A DNA stretch of 64,000 nucleotides. Source: Promicromonospora sp. MEB111. Lineage in GTDB: Bacteria > Actinomycetota > Actinomycetes > Actinomycetales > Cellulomonadaceae. The notes beneath the pieces are model-generated. The model saw only the letters and a list, made by a program, of their open reading frames with translations. It was not told the DNA's origin and ran no database searches. Below, one piece after another: positions 1 through 7,923 of this stretch (positions are counted from its first letter, which is position 1; every line of letters starts with the position of its first letter). The position numbers and the translations under genes were made by a program. The stretch spans positions 356,336-420,335 of the forward strand of contig NZ_JARVSD010000003.1 of the NCBI RefSeq assembly GCF_030209445.1, written 5' to 3'.

Positions 1-1247
1 TCGGTGCGCATCTTGAACAAGGGGCCCGCCGCCTCGTTGTCCGCGGTCAGCGCCTTGACCTCCCGGTCGGCGCCCACGCGCATGGTGCGGAACTTGAACA
101 TCCGGAAGATCTTGCCGTCCCGGCCCACGCGCTCCGACAGGTAGAACAGGGGGCCCTTGCTGGTCAGCGCGACGGCCAGCCCCACGCCGAGCAGCACCGG
201 CGACACGAGCACCGTGATCGCGGCGGCGAGCACCCAGTCGATGCCCTGTTTCACGCGGAACTTGTGCCCCCGGAACCGCGGCGCGGCCACGTGCAGCAGC
301 GAGATGCCCGCCGCCGGGGAGACGCTGATCCGGGCCGCCGAGACGTCGGCGAGCTCGGTGGTGAGCATGAGGTCGACGCCGACCCGTTCGAGCTGCCAGC
401 CGAGCTGGCGCACCAGGTCCGTGGTGATGCTGCCGGACGCGCTCACCGCCACGGCGCTCGCGCGGACCAGGGCGGCGGCCTCGCCGACGCGGGACAGGTC
501 ACCGAGCACCGGCACGCCGCCCACCTCGTCGCCGGGCAGCCCGTCGCGCGGCGGCGTCCCGCCGGGGGCCGTCTCACCGGCCGGGGTCTCGGCGGACGGC
601 AGGCAGGCGCCCACCACCACGAAGCCCTTGTGCGGTGAGCCGTTGAGCCGGCGGATCACGCGCTCGGCCTGCTCACGGTGCCCCACCACCAGGACGGGCG
701 TCATGCAGCCCGTGCCGCGTCGCCGCGTGCGGGCCACCCACTGGCGCCAGGCGTAGCGCGAGCCGATCAGCCCGGCGAGGCCGAGCGGCAGCACCACGGC
801 CTGCGCCAGCACGTCCTGGGGCTCGACCGACCCGGTGAGCCAGGCGGCGAGCACGAGCAGGCTCACCGCCGTGCAGGTGGCGCCGAAGATGCGCCGGTAC
901 TCCGTGTGGTCGCGGCCCACCACCCGCAGGTCGTACGAGCTGCGCGCGGCCACCGCCCCGATCCAGACCACAGCCACCAGGGCCGACACGGCGAGGGACC
1001 GGAGCGGTCCGGGGTGCCCGGGGGAGCCGGACAGGAGGGTCGCGTCGAGCACCGACGCGAGGATCACCGAGGCGAGGACGACGGCCGTGTCCGTGTAGCG
1101 CAGCCGTGCGCGATATCGCACCTGCCACTGCGGGTGAGCGCGCCGTGCGCGGACGTCGTGAAAACCGCGCGACGTCGCATTCTTCACCCTTTTCTCGGTG
1201 GTCTGCGGGCGAATTTCGAAACCGCCACCTATCGTCTGGCTCGCCAC
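1..1247 (-). CDS. Polyprenyl glycosylphosphotransferase (priming sugar transferase), 3' end cut by window edge
   Basis: About 415 codons are visible, running off the left edge. I chose the GTG at 1247 because GGAAGG lies about 8 bases upstream on the minus strand, and the frame stays open to base 1. The N-terminal part has several hydrophobic segments. It is followed by a soluble CoA-binding-like region, one more membrane segment and then the bacterial sugar transferase domain with FKFRTM at about residues 384-389 and the NEAAGPLFK region near the cut. Family knowledge: these enzymes move a sugar-1-phosphate from a nucleotide sugar to undecaprenyl phosphate, the first step of repeat-unit assembly at the inner face of the membrane. 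The rest of the catalytic domain lies outside the window. The sugar used cannot be told from sequence. Confidence 0.9.
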   Translation of the reverse strand, partial: MASQTIGGGFEIRPQTTEKRVKNATSRGFHDVRARRAHPQWQVRYRARLRYTDTAVVLASVILASVLDATLLSGSPGHPGPLRSLAVSALVAVVWIGAVAARSSYDLRVVGRDHTEYRRIFGATCTAVSLLVLAAWLTGSVEPQDVLAQAVVLPLGLAGLIGSRYAWRQWVARTRRRGTGCMTPVLVVGHREQAERVIRRLNGSPHKGFVVVGACLPSAETPAGETAPGGTPPRDGLPGDEVGGVPVLGDLSRVGEAAALVRASAVAVSASGSITTDLVRQLGWQLERVGVDLMLTTELADVSAARISVSPAAGISLLHVAAPRFRGHKFRVKQGIDWVLAAAITVLVSPVLLGVGLAVALTSKGPLFYLSERVGRDGKIFRMFKFRTMRVGADREVKALTADNEAAGPLFKMRT

Positions 1248-1463
1248 GTCGATTCCTTCCTTCCCTCTGGCCAGGAATGAGTTTCGGGCGCAGTCGATCG
1301 CGACGCGTCGACGCGCCCTGGTGGAGCCGGGGGGTGGTGGTCCGGGCCTTGCAACAGCAGCCTCGGGGCGTTGTGTGTGCCCGGTTCTCGTTGCTATTCC
1401 TTGATCACGATAATATGAGGGTCACCGTATTCTGTCGTGCCCCAGGTGCCATTTTCCGAGGCC

Positions 1464-1500
1464 TTCACCCGTCACTTCACCCTTTTCGATGAAAGGGTGA
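1464..1500. promoter_or_regulatory. TCACCC half-site cluster, gap A (1248-1535)
   Basis: TTCACCC occurs at 1464 and again at 1476, a 12-base period, and an inverted copy GGGTGA lies at 1495-1500. The second and third copies form an inverted repeat with TCACCCTTT arms and a 6-base loop. The gap lies upstream of the priming transferase and downstream of the acetyltransferase gene. The stretch around 1395-1445 is noticeably A+T-rich for this genome and may hold the promoter of the transferase. The element recurs in every other larger gap of the polysaccharide locus. That it is an operator is inference. Confidence 0.5.
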
Positions 1501-1535
1501 GACGGTGGGCTGGGAAAGAAATAACTGAGCATCGT

Positions 1536-2168
1536 TCAGTGGCGAAAAGAAGCGTTCGACGGCGCTTCGCGGAGCGTCCCGCCGGTCTCCGTGAACTCGT
1601 CCCCGGTGACGGGACATCGCCAGCCGTCCCCCGTGGTGCGCTCCAGCGGCACGCCGGCACGGCCGACCCAGCGGATGCGCCTCGCCGGCACCCCGGCCAC
1701 GAGCGCGAAGTCCGGCACGTCGGCGGTCACGACGGCACCCGCCGCGACGGTCGCCCAGCGGCCGACCGTCACCGGCGCCACGCACACCGCCCGGGCGCCG
1801 ATCGCGGCGCCGGTGCGGATCGTGACGCCGACGGCCTGCCAGTCGTCGGTGGTCTTGACGGTCCCGTCGGGCGTGATGGCCCGCGGGTAGAGGTCGTTGG
1901 TCAGCACGGCGGCGGGGCCGACGAACACGCCGTCCTCCAGGACCGCCGGCTCGTAGACGAGGGCGTAGTTCTGGAGCTTGCAGCCGTCGCCGACGCGCAC
2001 GCCGGGCCCTACGTAGGCGCCCCGCCCCACGATGCAGCCGGACCCCACGACGGCGTCCTCGCGCACCTGGGCCAGGTGCCAGATGGTGGTGCCGTCGCCG
2101 ATCGTGGCGCGCTCGTCGACGTCCGCGGTGTCCAGGACCCGCGCTGCCCCCTGCTCACCGGTGTTCAT
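1536..2168 (-). CDS. WlbB/WbpD-like N-acetyltransferase (left-handed beta-helix)
   Basis: 210 residues. The N-terminal two thirds are imperfect hexapeptide repeats rich in V-G-x-G-x-x-I/V turns, which fold as a left-handed beta-helix. The pattern TIWHLAQVRE and the stretch around LTNDLYPRA resemble the enzymes that N-acetylate the 3-amino group of UDP-2-acetamido-3-amino-2,3-dideoxyglucuronate. The last 35 residues are less typical. It is the last gene of an apparent operon with the ligase, decarboxylase and carrier protein, 10 bases after the carrier gene. With the dehydrogenase at 23521-24615 and one of the DegT aminotransferases it could complete a WlbA-WlbC-WlbB route to a 2,3-diacetamido sugar acid. 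It could instead acylate another amino sugar, or use the carrier protein as donor. Confidence 0.75.
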   Translation of the reverse strand: MNTGEQGAARVLDTADVDERATIGDGTTIWHLAQVREDAVVGSGCIVGRGAYVGPGVRVGDGCKLQNYALVYEPAVLEDGVFVGPAAVLTNDLYPRAITPDGTVKTTDDWQAVGVTIRTGAAIGARAVCVAPVTVGRWATVAAGAVVTADVPDFALVAGVPARRIRWVGRAGVPLERTTGDGWRCPVTGDEFTETGGTLREAPSNASFRH

Positions 2169-2178
2169 GGCGTTCCCG

Positions 2179-2463
2179 TCACCGCGCCCGCGCGCCGACG
2201 AACGCGTGCAGGCTGCCCGCGGTCTCCAGCAGCCCGCCGGCGAGCTCGTCGTCGTCCACGGTGATCCCGAACCGGTCCTCGAGGGCGGTCACGAGCTCCA
2301 GGACGGCCAGCGAGTCGAGCTCGGGCAGGTCGCCGAAGAGGGGGGTGCCGGCGTCGAAGGTGCTCACGCGGTCCTCGATCCCGAGCACCTTGCCGAGCAC
2401 CTCGAGCACGTCGGAGAGGGTCACCTCGCCGGTGGCGTCGTCTGTCACGTCGCTGCTCATCAT
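2179..2463 (-). CDS. Acyl carrier protein
   Basis: 94 residues with the carrier-protein fold pattern. The motif ELDSLAVLEL places the 4'-phosphopantetheine attachment serine at residue 51. It lies 42 bases downstream of the PLP decarboxylase gene and 10 bases upstream of the acetyltransferase gene. The setting, with an AMP-forming ligase and a DAP-decarboxylase-like enzyme, matches the carrier-protein sets known from exosortase-type polysaccharide loci and resembles the BtrI carrier of butirosin synthesis. A role in fatty acid synthesis is unlikely, because no fab genes are near. It probably carries an amino-acyl or acyl group for transfer to the polysaccharide or a nucleotide sugar, which is inference. 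Confidence 0.85.
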   Translation of the reverse strand: MMSSDVTDDATGEVTLSDVLEVLGKVLGIEDRVSTFDAGTPLFGDLPELDSLAVLELVTALEDRFGITVDDDELAGGLLETAGSLHAFVGARAR

Positions 2464-2505
2464 GTCTCTCCTGTCAGGGGTTGGTGCCGGGCCTCGGGCC
2501 AGGCA

Positions 2506-3750
2506 TCAGACCAGGACCTCGGCGGGTGCCGGGTGGCCCAGGAAGGCGGTCGGGCTGGCGGTGAGGCCGTAGGCCCCCGCCTGGAGCACGACCACGAGGT
2601 CGTCGGGTTCCGCCCGGGGCAGGGGGACGTCGTCGGCCAGCAGGTCGAGCGGGGTGCAGAGGCAGCCGACGACGGTCGCCTGCTCGGTCTCCGACGACGC
2701 CATCCTGTTGCCGACGAGGACCGGGTAGTTGCGCCGGATCACCTGCCCGAGGTTCCCGGACGCGGCGAGCTGGTGGTGCATGCCGCCGTCGACCACCAGG
2801 TAGGTGCGGCCGCGGGAGACCTTGCGGTCGATCACGCGGGTCACGTAGCTGCCGGCCTCGCCCACGAGGTAGCGGCCCAGCTCGATGTGCACGTCGGCGT
2901 CGGGCAGCGCCGGGGCGATCTGCCCGGCGACCACGGCCGCGAGGTTCTCGCCCACGCGGGCGAGGTCGACGGGCCGGTCTTTGGGGAAGTACGGGATGCC
3001 CAGGCCACCGCCCAGGTTCACGTACCGCACCGGCCCGGGCGCGTGCTCGGCGAGCGCGACGACCAGGTCGGCCGTGGCGCGCTGCGCGCCGGCGATGAGC
3101 TCCGCGTCGAGGTTCTGGGACCCCGCGAAGACGTGGAACCCGACCATGTCGACGCCGGTCGTGCCGAGGTACCGGAGCAGGTCGGGGACCTGCTCGGCGT
3201 CCACACCGAACTGCTGCGGGCCGCCGGACATGCGCATCCCCGAGCCGCGTACCGCGAAGTCGGGGTTCACGCGGATCGCCACCCGGGGGACGACGCCGAG
3301 CGCGTCCCCGGCCGCGACGACCCGCCGGGCCTCGGTCTGCGACTCGAGCTCGACGAGCACGCCCGCCGCGACCGCCGAGCGGATCTCCTCGGGGGTCTTG
3401 CCCGGACCCGCGAAGCTGATCCGGTGCGGGTCGGTCCCCGTGTCCAGGGCGGTGTGCATCTCGTGCGCGGAGGCGACGTCGAGCGCGTCGACCAGGCCGG
3501 CCAGGTGCTGCACCACGGCGGGCATGGGGTTGGCCTTGACGGCGTACCCGAGCCGCACCGCGTCGCCGAGCGCGGCCTTGACCTCGCGGACCCGGTCGGT
3601 GATGCGCTGCCGGTCGTACGCGAAGAACGGCGTGGACCCGACCCGGGCGGCCAGGCGCGTCAGGGGCACCCCGCCCACGAGGATCTCGTCGCCCGAGACG
3701 GGCACGGCCGCCACGGCGGGGTGCGGCGCGACCAGCGGCTGCGCGGTCAC
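2506..3750 (-). CDS. PLP-dependent decarboxylase, DAP/ornithine decarboxylase fold, carrier-protein associated
   Basis: 414 residues from a GTG that overlaps the stop of the upstream ligase (GTGA). It is a fold-type III PLP enzyme: YAVKANP puts the Schiff-base lysine at residue 72, a Gly-rich phosphate-binding loop (LGGGLGIPY) follows in the middle, and the CTPLD motif puts the partner cysteine at residue 365. It resembles the family named 'pyridoxal-dependent decarboxylase, exosortase A system-associated' and BtrK, which decarboxylates a carrier-bound glutamyl group. Coupling to a ligase and a carrier protein suggests it acts on a thioester-bound amino acid, not on free diaminopimelate. No exosortase or PEP-CTERM gene is visible in the window. 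The substrate is unknown. Confidence 0.85.
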   Translation of the reverse strand: MTAQPLVAPHPAVAAVPVSGDEILVGGVPLTRLAARVGSTPFFAYDRQRITDRVREVKAALGDAVRLGYAVKANPMPAVVQHLAGLVDALDVASAHEMHTALDTGTDPHRISFAGPGKTPEEIRSAVAAGVLVELESQTEARRVVAAGDALGVVPRVAIRVNPDFAVRGSGMRMSGGPQQFGVDAEQVPDLLRYLGTTGVDMVGFHVFAGSQNLDAELIAGAQRATADLVVALAEHAPGPVRYVNLGGGLGIPYFPKDRPVDLARVGENLAAVVAGQIAPALPDADVHIELGRYLVGEAGSYVTRVIDRKVSRGRTYLVVDGGMHHQLAASGNLGQVIRRNYPVLVGNRMASSETEQATVVGCLCTPLDLLADDVPLPRAEPDDLVVVLQAGAYGLTASPTAFLGHPAPAEVLV

Positions 3751-5369
3751 TCGGCCACCTCCGCGACCAGCCCCGCACGGATCGCCGGGCGGTCCAGCTT
3801 GCCGTTGGGGTTGCGGGGGAACGCGGCGGCCACGTGGACCTCCGCCGGCAGCATGAAGGTGGGCAGCGTCTGCCGCATCTCCTTGAGCAGCCGGTCGGTG
3901 TCGACGGGCTCCGGAGCCAGCACGGCAAGCGCGATCCGCTGCCCCAGCCGGGCGTCCGGCACGCCGACGGCGACCGCCTCGCGCACCAGGCCGGTGGCCA
4001 GCGCCGCCTCCTCCACCTCGGTGGGGCTCACGCGGTACCCGGAGGTCTTGATCATCTCGTCGGCGCGGCCCACGAAGTACAGGTAGCCCTCGGCGTCGCG
4101 CACCACGGTGTCGCCCGACCACACGGCGGGCTCCGGCACGGCACGCCACGGCTCGTCGTACCCGGGCACGGGGCGGAACCGCGCCGCCGTCCGCTCCGGG
4201 TCGTTCCAGTAGCCGAGCGCGACCAGGCTGCCGCGGTGGACCAGCTCGCCCGGCTCGTCGGGAGCGCAGGGAGTGCCGTCCGGGCGGAGCACCAGCACCT
4301 CCGCGTTCGGGATCGCCCGTCCGATCGAGTCGGGGCGCGCGTCGACCTGCGTCGGGTCGAGGTAGGTGGACCGGAACGACTCGGTCAGCCCGTACATCAG
4401 GTACGGCGCGGCCGCGGGGAACAGGTCGCGCAGCTCGCGCAGGAGGGCGCCGGACATGTGCCCGCCGGTGTTGGCGAAGTAGCGCAGCGCGAAGCGGGCG
4501 GCCGACGGCCACTCGACGGCCGCGAGCTGCGTCCACAGGGGCGGCACGCCGGTGATGCCGGTGACGCCGTACTTCTCGCACGCGGCGGTGACGTTCCGGG
4601 GGAGCAGGTAGTCGAGCAGCACCGCGTGGGCGCCGACGGCGAAGGCGGTGGTGAGCTGGCTGAGGCCGGCGTCGAAGCTGAGCGGCAGCACGGCGAGCAG
4701 CACGTCGTCGGCCGTGTTGTGCAGGTAGCCGGAGACGCTGGTGGCGCCCACGACCAGGTTGCGGTGCGACAGGACCACGCCCTTGGGGGCGCCGGTGCTG
4801 CCGGACGTGTACAGGATCGCCGCGATGTCGGTGTCGGGGCCGGACGGCGCGGGGTCGGCGGGCACCGGTTCGGCGTCGGACGCAGCGTCGTCGGGCACCG
4901 TGCCGTCGGACGCCCCGGCCCAGCGCTGCACCGTCAGGCCGGGCAGGCGGGGCAGCTCGTCCCGCACGCTGCCGTCGGCCGGGTCCACGAGCAGCACGGT
5001 GGTCAGTGCGGTGTCGCCGAGGTGGTCGCGGACGGCGCTCAGCCGGCCGGGCGAGGTGACGAGCACCCGGGCGCCGGAGTCGCGCACGACGTGGGCGACC
5101 TGCCTGCCCTTCAGGAGCGGGTTGACCGGGACGAAGACGCCGCCGGCCACGGAGGTCCCCCACAGGGCCTCGACCGTCTCGAACCTCTTCTCCAGGAAGA
5201 CGGCCACCCGGTCGTGGCGGGCCACGCCGAGACCGGCGAGGCGCGCCGCCGCCCGGCGCACGCCCTGCCACAGCTGCGCGTACGTCAGGGTCGCGTCCCG
5301 GGCCGACAGCGCGGGGGCGCCGGGCCGCAGGCGCGCCTGTTGCTCGAGGTGCTGATGGATGGTCGTCAC
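3747..5369 (-). CDS. AMP-forming acyl/aminoacyl ligase (ANL family)
   Basis: 540 residues from the GTG at 5369; a TTG at 5432 and a GTG at 5378 are alternatives, and none has a clear ribosome site. The core A3 motif YTSGSTGAPKGV lies near residues 187-198, and NPNGKLDR near the C terminus supplies the second catalytic lysine at about 524. Family: adenylates a carboxylic acid and transfers it to CoA or a carrier thiol. Together with the downstream decarboxylase (4-base overlap) and carrier protein it forms the loading step of a small assembly line. It resembles the 'acyl-CoA ligase, exosortase A-associated' group. The acid it activates cannot be read from the sequence. Confidence 0.85.
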   Translation of the reverse strand: MTTIHQHLEQQARLRPGAPALSARDATLTYAQLWQGVRRAAARLAGLGVARHDRVAVFLEKRFETVEALWGTSVAGGVFVPVNPLLKGRQVAHVVRDSGARVLVTSPGRLSAVRDHLGDTALTTVLLVDPADGSVRDELPRLPGLTVQRWAGASDGTVPDDAASDAEPVPADPAPSGPDTDIAAILYTSGSTGAPKGVVLSHRNLVVGATSVSGYLHNTADDVLLAVLPLSFDAGLSQLTTAFAVGAHAVLLDYLLPRNVTAACEKYGVTGITGVPPLWTQLAAVEWPSAARFALRYFANTGGHMSGALLRELRDLFPAAAPYLMYGLTESFRSTYLDPTQVDARPDSIGRAIPNAEVLVLRPDGTPCAPDEPGELVHRGSLVALGYWNDPERTAARFRPVPGYDEPWRAVPEPAVWSGDTVVRDAEGYLYFVGRADEMIKTSGYRVSPTEVEEAALATGLVREAVAVGVPDARLGQRIALAVLAPEPVDTDRLLKEMRQTLPTFMLPAEVHVAAAFPRNPNGKLDRPAIRAGLVAEVAE

Positions 5370-5416
5370 GAAGATCACGGTAAAGCGCGAACGACGATTC
5401 TCGTCAGGTCGGTGAC

Positions 5417-5459
5417 GGGTGAATAGGGCCAAAAAGCGGGTGAACCCAGAATGGGTGAA
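5417..5459. promoter_or_regulatory. TCACCC half-site cluster, gap B (5370-5617)
   Basis: Three copies of GGGTGAA on the plus strand start at 5417, 5438 and 5453, so they read TTCACCC in the direction of the ligase gene. The spacing is 21 and 15 bases. They sit 48-90 bases upstream of the chosen GTG start of the ligase operon, where an operator or activator site would be expected. The remainder of the gap up to 5617 shows nothing I can assign; the GNAT gene ends at its right edge. Confidence 0.5.
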
Positions 5460-5617
5460 AAAAGGATCGCGGGGTGCCGTACGGGCGGCGGGGCCAATCG
5501 CTTCGTATCAGGTGCGTAAGGTGAATTCCCGGGCGGACAACAAAACTCATCCCCGGCCCGCCGGTGAGGGAATGGTGAATTGCCTCGCGCGACGGCGGTT
5601 TCACCTCGGCCGGGCGC

Positions 5618-6484
5618 TCACCACGGCACCTGGGTCAGCTCGCTGTAGAGGTAGCTGACCGACTCCGGCGGCTGGCCGGTGCGGCTCAGGTACATCGTCG
5701 GCCGCTGCGCCGACAGCGGCACGGAGTGCCACGGGCGGGGTCCGCTGACCCGGTTCTGCAGCAGCGTGAACGGCAGCCCGTGCGCGAGCAGGATGTGCCG
5801 GTACACCGCGGGCGCGGCGGCGCGGAACAGCTCGCGGTCGCTCACGTGGAGCACCGAGGCGAACAGGCGCATCCGCTTGCGCCGGACGGCGCGGAACACC
5901 ACCCAGCACGGCTTCCCGTCGACGACCGCCACCACGTGCCGCGCGGCGGCCGAGTCGGCGTGGTCGCGGTAGGCGGCCAGGTCAGCGCCGGAGAGCACGG
6001 CCTCGATGTCGGCCCGCCCCGTCAGCAGGCGCACGCCCGGCGAGGGCAGCGGGAGGTTGACCACGAGCGCGCCCGCCGTGTCGAGGTGGTGGAACCCGAG
6101 CCGTTCGTTCAGGGGCACCACCGTGCCGCTGGGGGACAGGTCGGTGAGCTCGCGGTCGCGCTGGGCGAGCATGGCGCGCAGCAGCCGCAGCGAGTGGTGG
6201 CGGTACTCGTCCAGCACGCACCAGGCCGCGACGTTGCAGACGGCGCGCGGCCCGCCGGGGCCGTCCGGCTCCGCGTAGAGGGCCGCGTACACGCCCACGA
6301 CCCGGCCCTCGGAGGTGAGCAGGAACCCGTGGTCGGGGTGACTCGTGGTCCAGGTGGGGCGCAGGGACCGCGCCCACTGCCCGGGGGTGAGGGAATCGTC
6401 GAGGTAAACGCTCAGGAATTCGCCCACACGCGGCAGGTCGTCCGTCGTGACGGGAGCGAGCTCGACATCTTTCGAATGTGCCAC
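5618..6484 (-). CDS. GNAT-like acyltransferase of the polysaccharide locus
   Basis: 288 residues. The N-terminal half has the GNAT pattern: a beta-strand pair with GFLLTSEGRVVGVY, then NVAAWCVLDEYR followed by a helix with LLRAML, as in acyl-CoA-binding GNAT folds. The C-terminal half has a second, weaker repeat around WVVFRAVRRKRMR, so it may be a double-GNAT protein. It lies upstream of the ligase-decarboxylase-carrier operon in the same direction, separated by gap B. This makes it a candidate for the enzyme that transfers the carrier-bound group to sugar. That role is inference; it could equally be an ordinary N- or O-acetyltransferase. Confidence 0.65.
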   Translation of the reverse strand: MAHSKDVELAPVTTDDLPRVGEFLSVYLDDSLTPGQWARSLRPTWTTSHPDHGFLLTSEGRVVGVYAALYAEPDGPGGPRAVCNVAAWCVLDEYRHHSLRLLRAMLAQRDRELTDLSPSGTVVPLNERLGFHHLDTAGALVVNLPLPSPGVRLLTGRADIEAVLSGADLAAYRDHADSAAARHVVAVVDGKPCWVVFRAVRRKRMRLFASVLHVSDRELFRAAAPAVYRHILLAHGLPFTLLQNRVSGPRPWHSVPLSAQRPTMYLSRTGQPPESVSYLYSELTQVPW

Positions 6485-6597
6485 GTCGGCGAGTATGACC
6501 CCGGAATGGGTCCCCGGGCGGGGGTGGCCGGGGTGAAAGGGGCGGCGCCCCCTGATTTCATCCGGTCATTCCCGAATGATTGCCGGAGGCGCATTTC

Positions 6598-6615
6598 TCA
6601 CCCCTGTTCTCACCC
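6598..6615. promoter_or_regulatory. TCACCC tandem pair, gap C (6485-6660)
   Basis: TCACCC starts at 6598 and at 6610, a 12-base period, about 50 bases upstream of the GTG at 6661. A third copy in opposite orientation (GGGTGAA) lies at 6531-6537, closer to the divergent GNAT gene. The gap therefore has half-sites facing both divergent genes. The other visible structure is a G+C-rich run around 6510-6550. Confidence 0.5.
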
Positions 6616-6660
6616 CGCCGGGGGCTGCGTCCGACGGGCGGCAGCAGTCACTATCGGTGG

Positions 6661-7923
6661 GTGGCTGTCAACGAACCCGTCGGACCCTCCCGCGTGGCCA
6701 GCGTGCTGCTGGTAGCACCCGCGTGCGACGGCAACGACGTGGGCGAGTCGTGGCTCGCCCACCAGTGGGCACAGCTGCTGTCCGAGCGGTTCGCGGTGAC
6801 GCTCCTGTCCACGTACAAGAAGGGCCACGTGCCGCCGTCGCGGCAGCTTCCCGGCGTGCGCGTCGTCGAGTGGCCGGAGCCGCCGCTGGTGCACCGCGCG
6901 GAGCGGCTCAACAGCCTGCTCCAGCCGGCCTACGTGCCGTTCTACGTGCGGGCCCGGCGCTGGGTCCGCGGCCGCCTCGCGGCGGGCGAACGGTTCGACG
7001 TGGCGCACCAGCCGGCGCCCGTGGCGATGCGCTACCCGTGCCCTGTCGTCGGGCTTGGCATCCCGCTGGTGGTCGGGCCGGTCGGCGGCAGCCTGGAGTC
7101 CCCGCCCGCGTTCGCCCGGGAGGAGGTGGTCCCGTGGTACCAGCGGCTGCGCGCGCTGGACCGGCTGCGGCTGCGGTACGACCCGCTCCTGCGCTCCACC
7201 TACGAGTCCGCCGACTGCGTGGTGGGGATCGCCCCCTACGTCCAGGAGGTCCTCGGCGACGTGCGGCTGCGGCGGTTCGAGACCCTCCGCGAGGTGGCCC
7301 TCCACGCGGTCCGGCCGCCGATCGACCGCAGGGGCCGCTCCGGCCCGGTGCGGCTGCTGCACGTCGGCCGGCTGGTGCGTACCAAGGGCGCCCGCGACGT
7401 GATCCGTGCCATGGCCGCGCTGCGCGACCTGCCGGTGGTGCTCGACGTCGTCGGGGACGGCAACGACCGGGAGGCGTGCGCCGACCTGGTGCGCGAGCTG
7501 GGGCTGACCGATCGGGTGACGCTGCACGGGGCGGTGCCGCGCGCCGAGGTCGACCGCTTCTACGAGCGTGCCGACGTCTTCGTCTTCCCGAGCTACCGGG
7601 AGCCGGGCGGCGCCGTCGCGCTCGAGGCGATGTCGCACGGGCTGCCCCTCGTGGTGTGCGACCGCGGCGGCCCGGGCGCGAACGTGACCGACGCCTGCGC
7701 GTTCCTGCTGCCCGCCGACTCGCCGGAGCAGCTCGCCCGCGACGTCGCAGCCGCGGTGCGCCGGCTGGTCACGGAGCCGGACCTGAGGCTGCGCATGGGC
7801 GAGGCCGCCCGCGAGCACGCGGTGTCCGAGCACCTGTGGGACCGGCGGGTCGACCGGATGGTGGAGCTCTACGAGCAGGTCGCCGCGGCGCGGCCCGCGG
7901 CCGGGGCACAGGCCACAGGATGA
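6661..7923 (+). CDS. Glycosyltransferase family 4
   Basis: 420 residues from the GTG at 6661. An in-frame ATG at 6580 would add 27 atypical residues and cover the TCACCC pair, so I prefer the GTG. It has a GT-B fold: the N-terminal domain has a Gly-rich donor loop (VGPVGGS), and the C-terminal domain has LLHVGRLVRTKGARD and later a E-x7-E type motif in YREPGGAVALEAMSHGLP. It acts on the cytoplasmic side, adding a sugar to the lipid-linked repeat unit. Its last codon overlaps the start of the beta-helix protein gene (ATGA), so the two are probably translated together. Donor and linkage are unknown. Confidence 0.88.
   Translation: MAVNEPVGPSRVASVLLVAPACDGNDVGESWLAHQWAQLLSERFAVTLLSTYKKGHVPPSRQLPGVRVVEWPEPPLVHRAERLNSLLQPAYVPFYVRARRWVRGRLAAGERFDVAHQPAPVAMRYPCPVVGLGIPLVVGPVGGSLESPPAFAREEVVPWYQRLRALDRLRLRYDPLLRSTYESADCVVGIAPYVQEVLGDVRLRRFETLREVALHAVRPPIDRRGRSGPVRLLHVGRLVRTKGARDVIRAMAALRDLPVVLDVVGDGNDREACADLVRELGLTDRVTLHGAVPRAEVDRFYERADVFVFPSYREPGGAVALEAMSHGLPLVVCDRGGPGANVTDACAFLLPADSPEQLARDVAAAVRRLVTEPDLRLRMGEAAREHAVSEHLWDRRVDRMVELYEQVAAARPAAGAQATG

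Noticed and set aside
1183..1189. A further TTCACCC
   Set aside because: It lies inside the coding part of the priming transferase, about 20 codons after the start, so I did not count it with the gap sites.
2506..5271. Continuous 921-codon frame suggesting a ligase-decarboxylase fusion
   Set aside because: Only the last 414 codons code for the decarboxylase. The first part is an out-of-frame reading of the ligase gene; the true ligase frame ends at a GTGA overlap.
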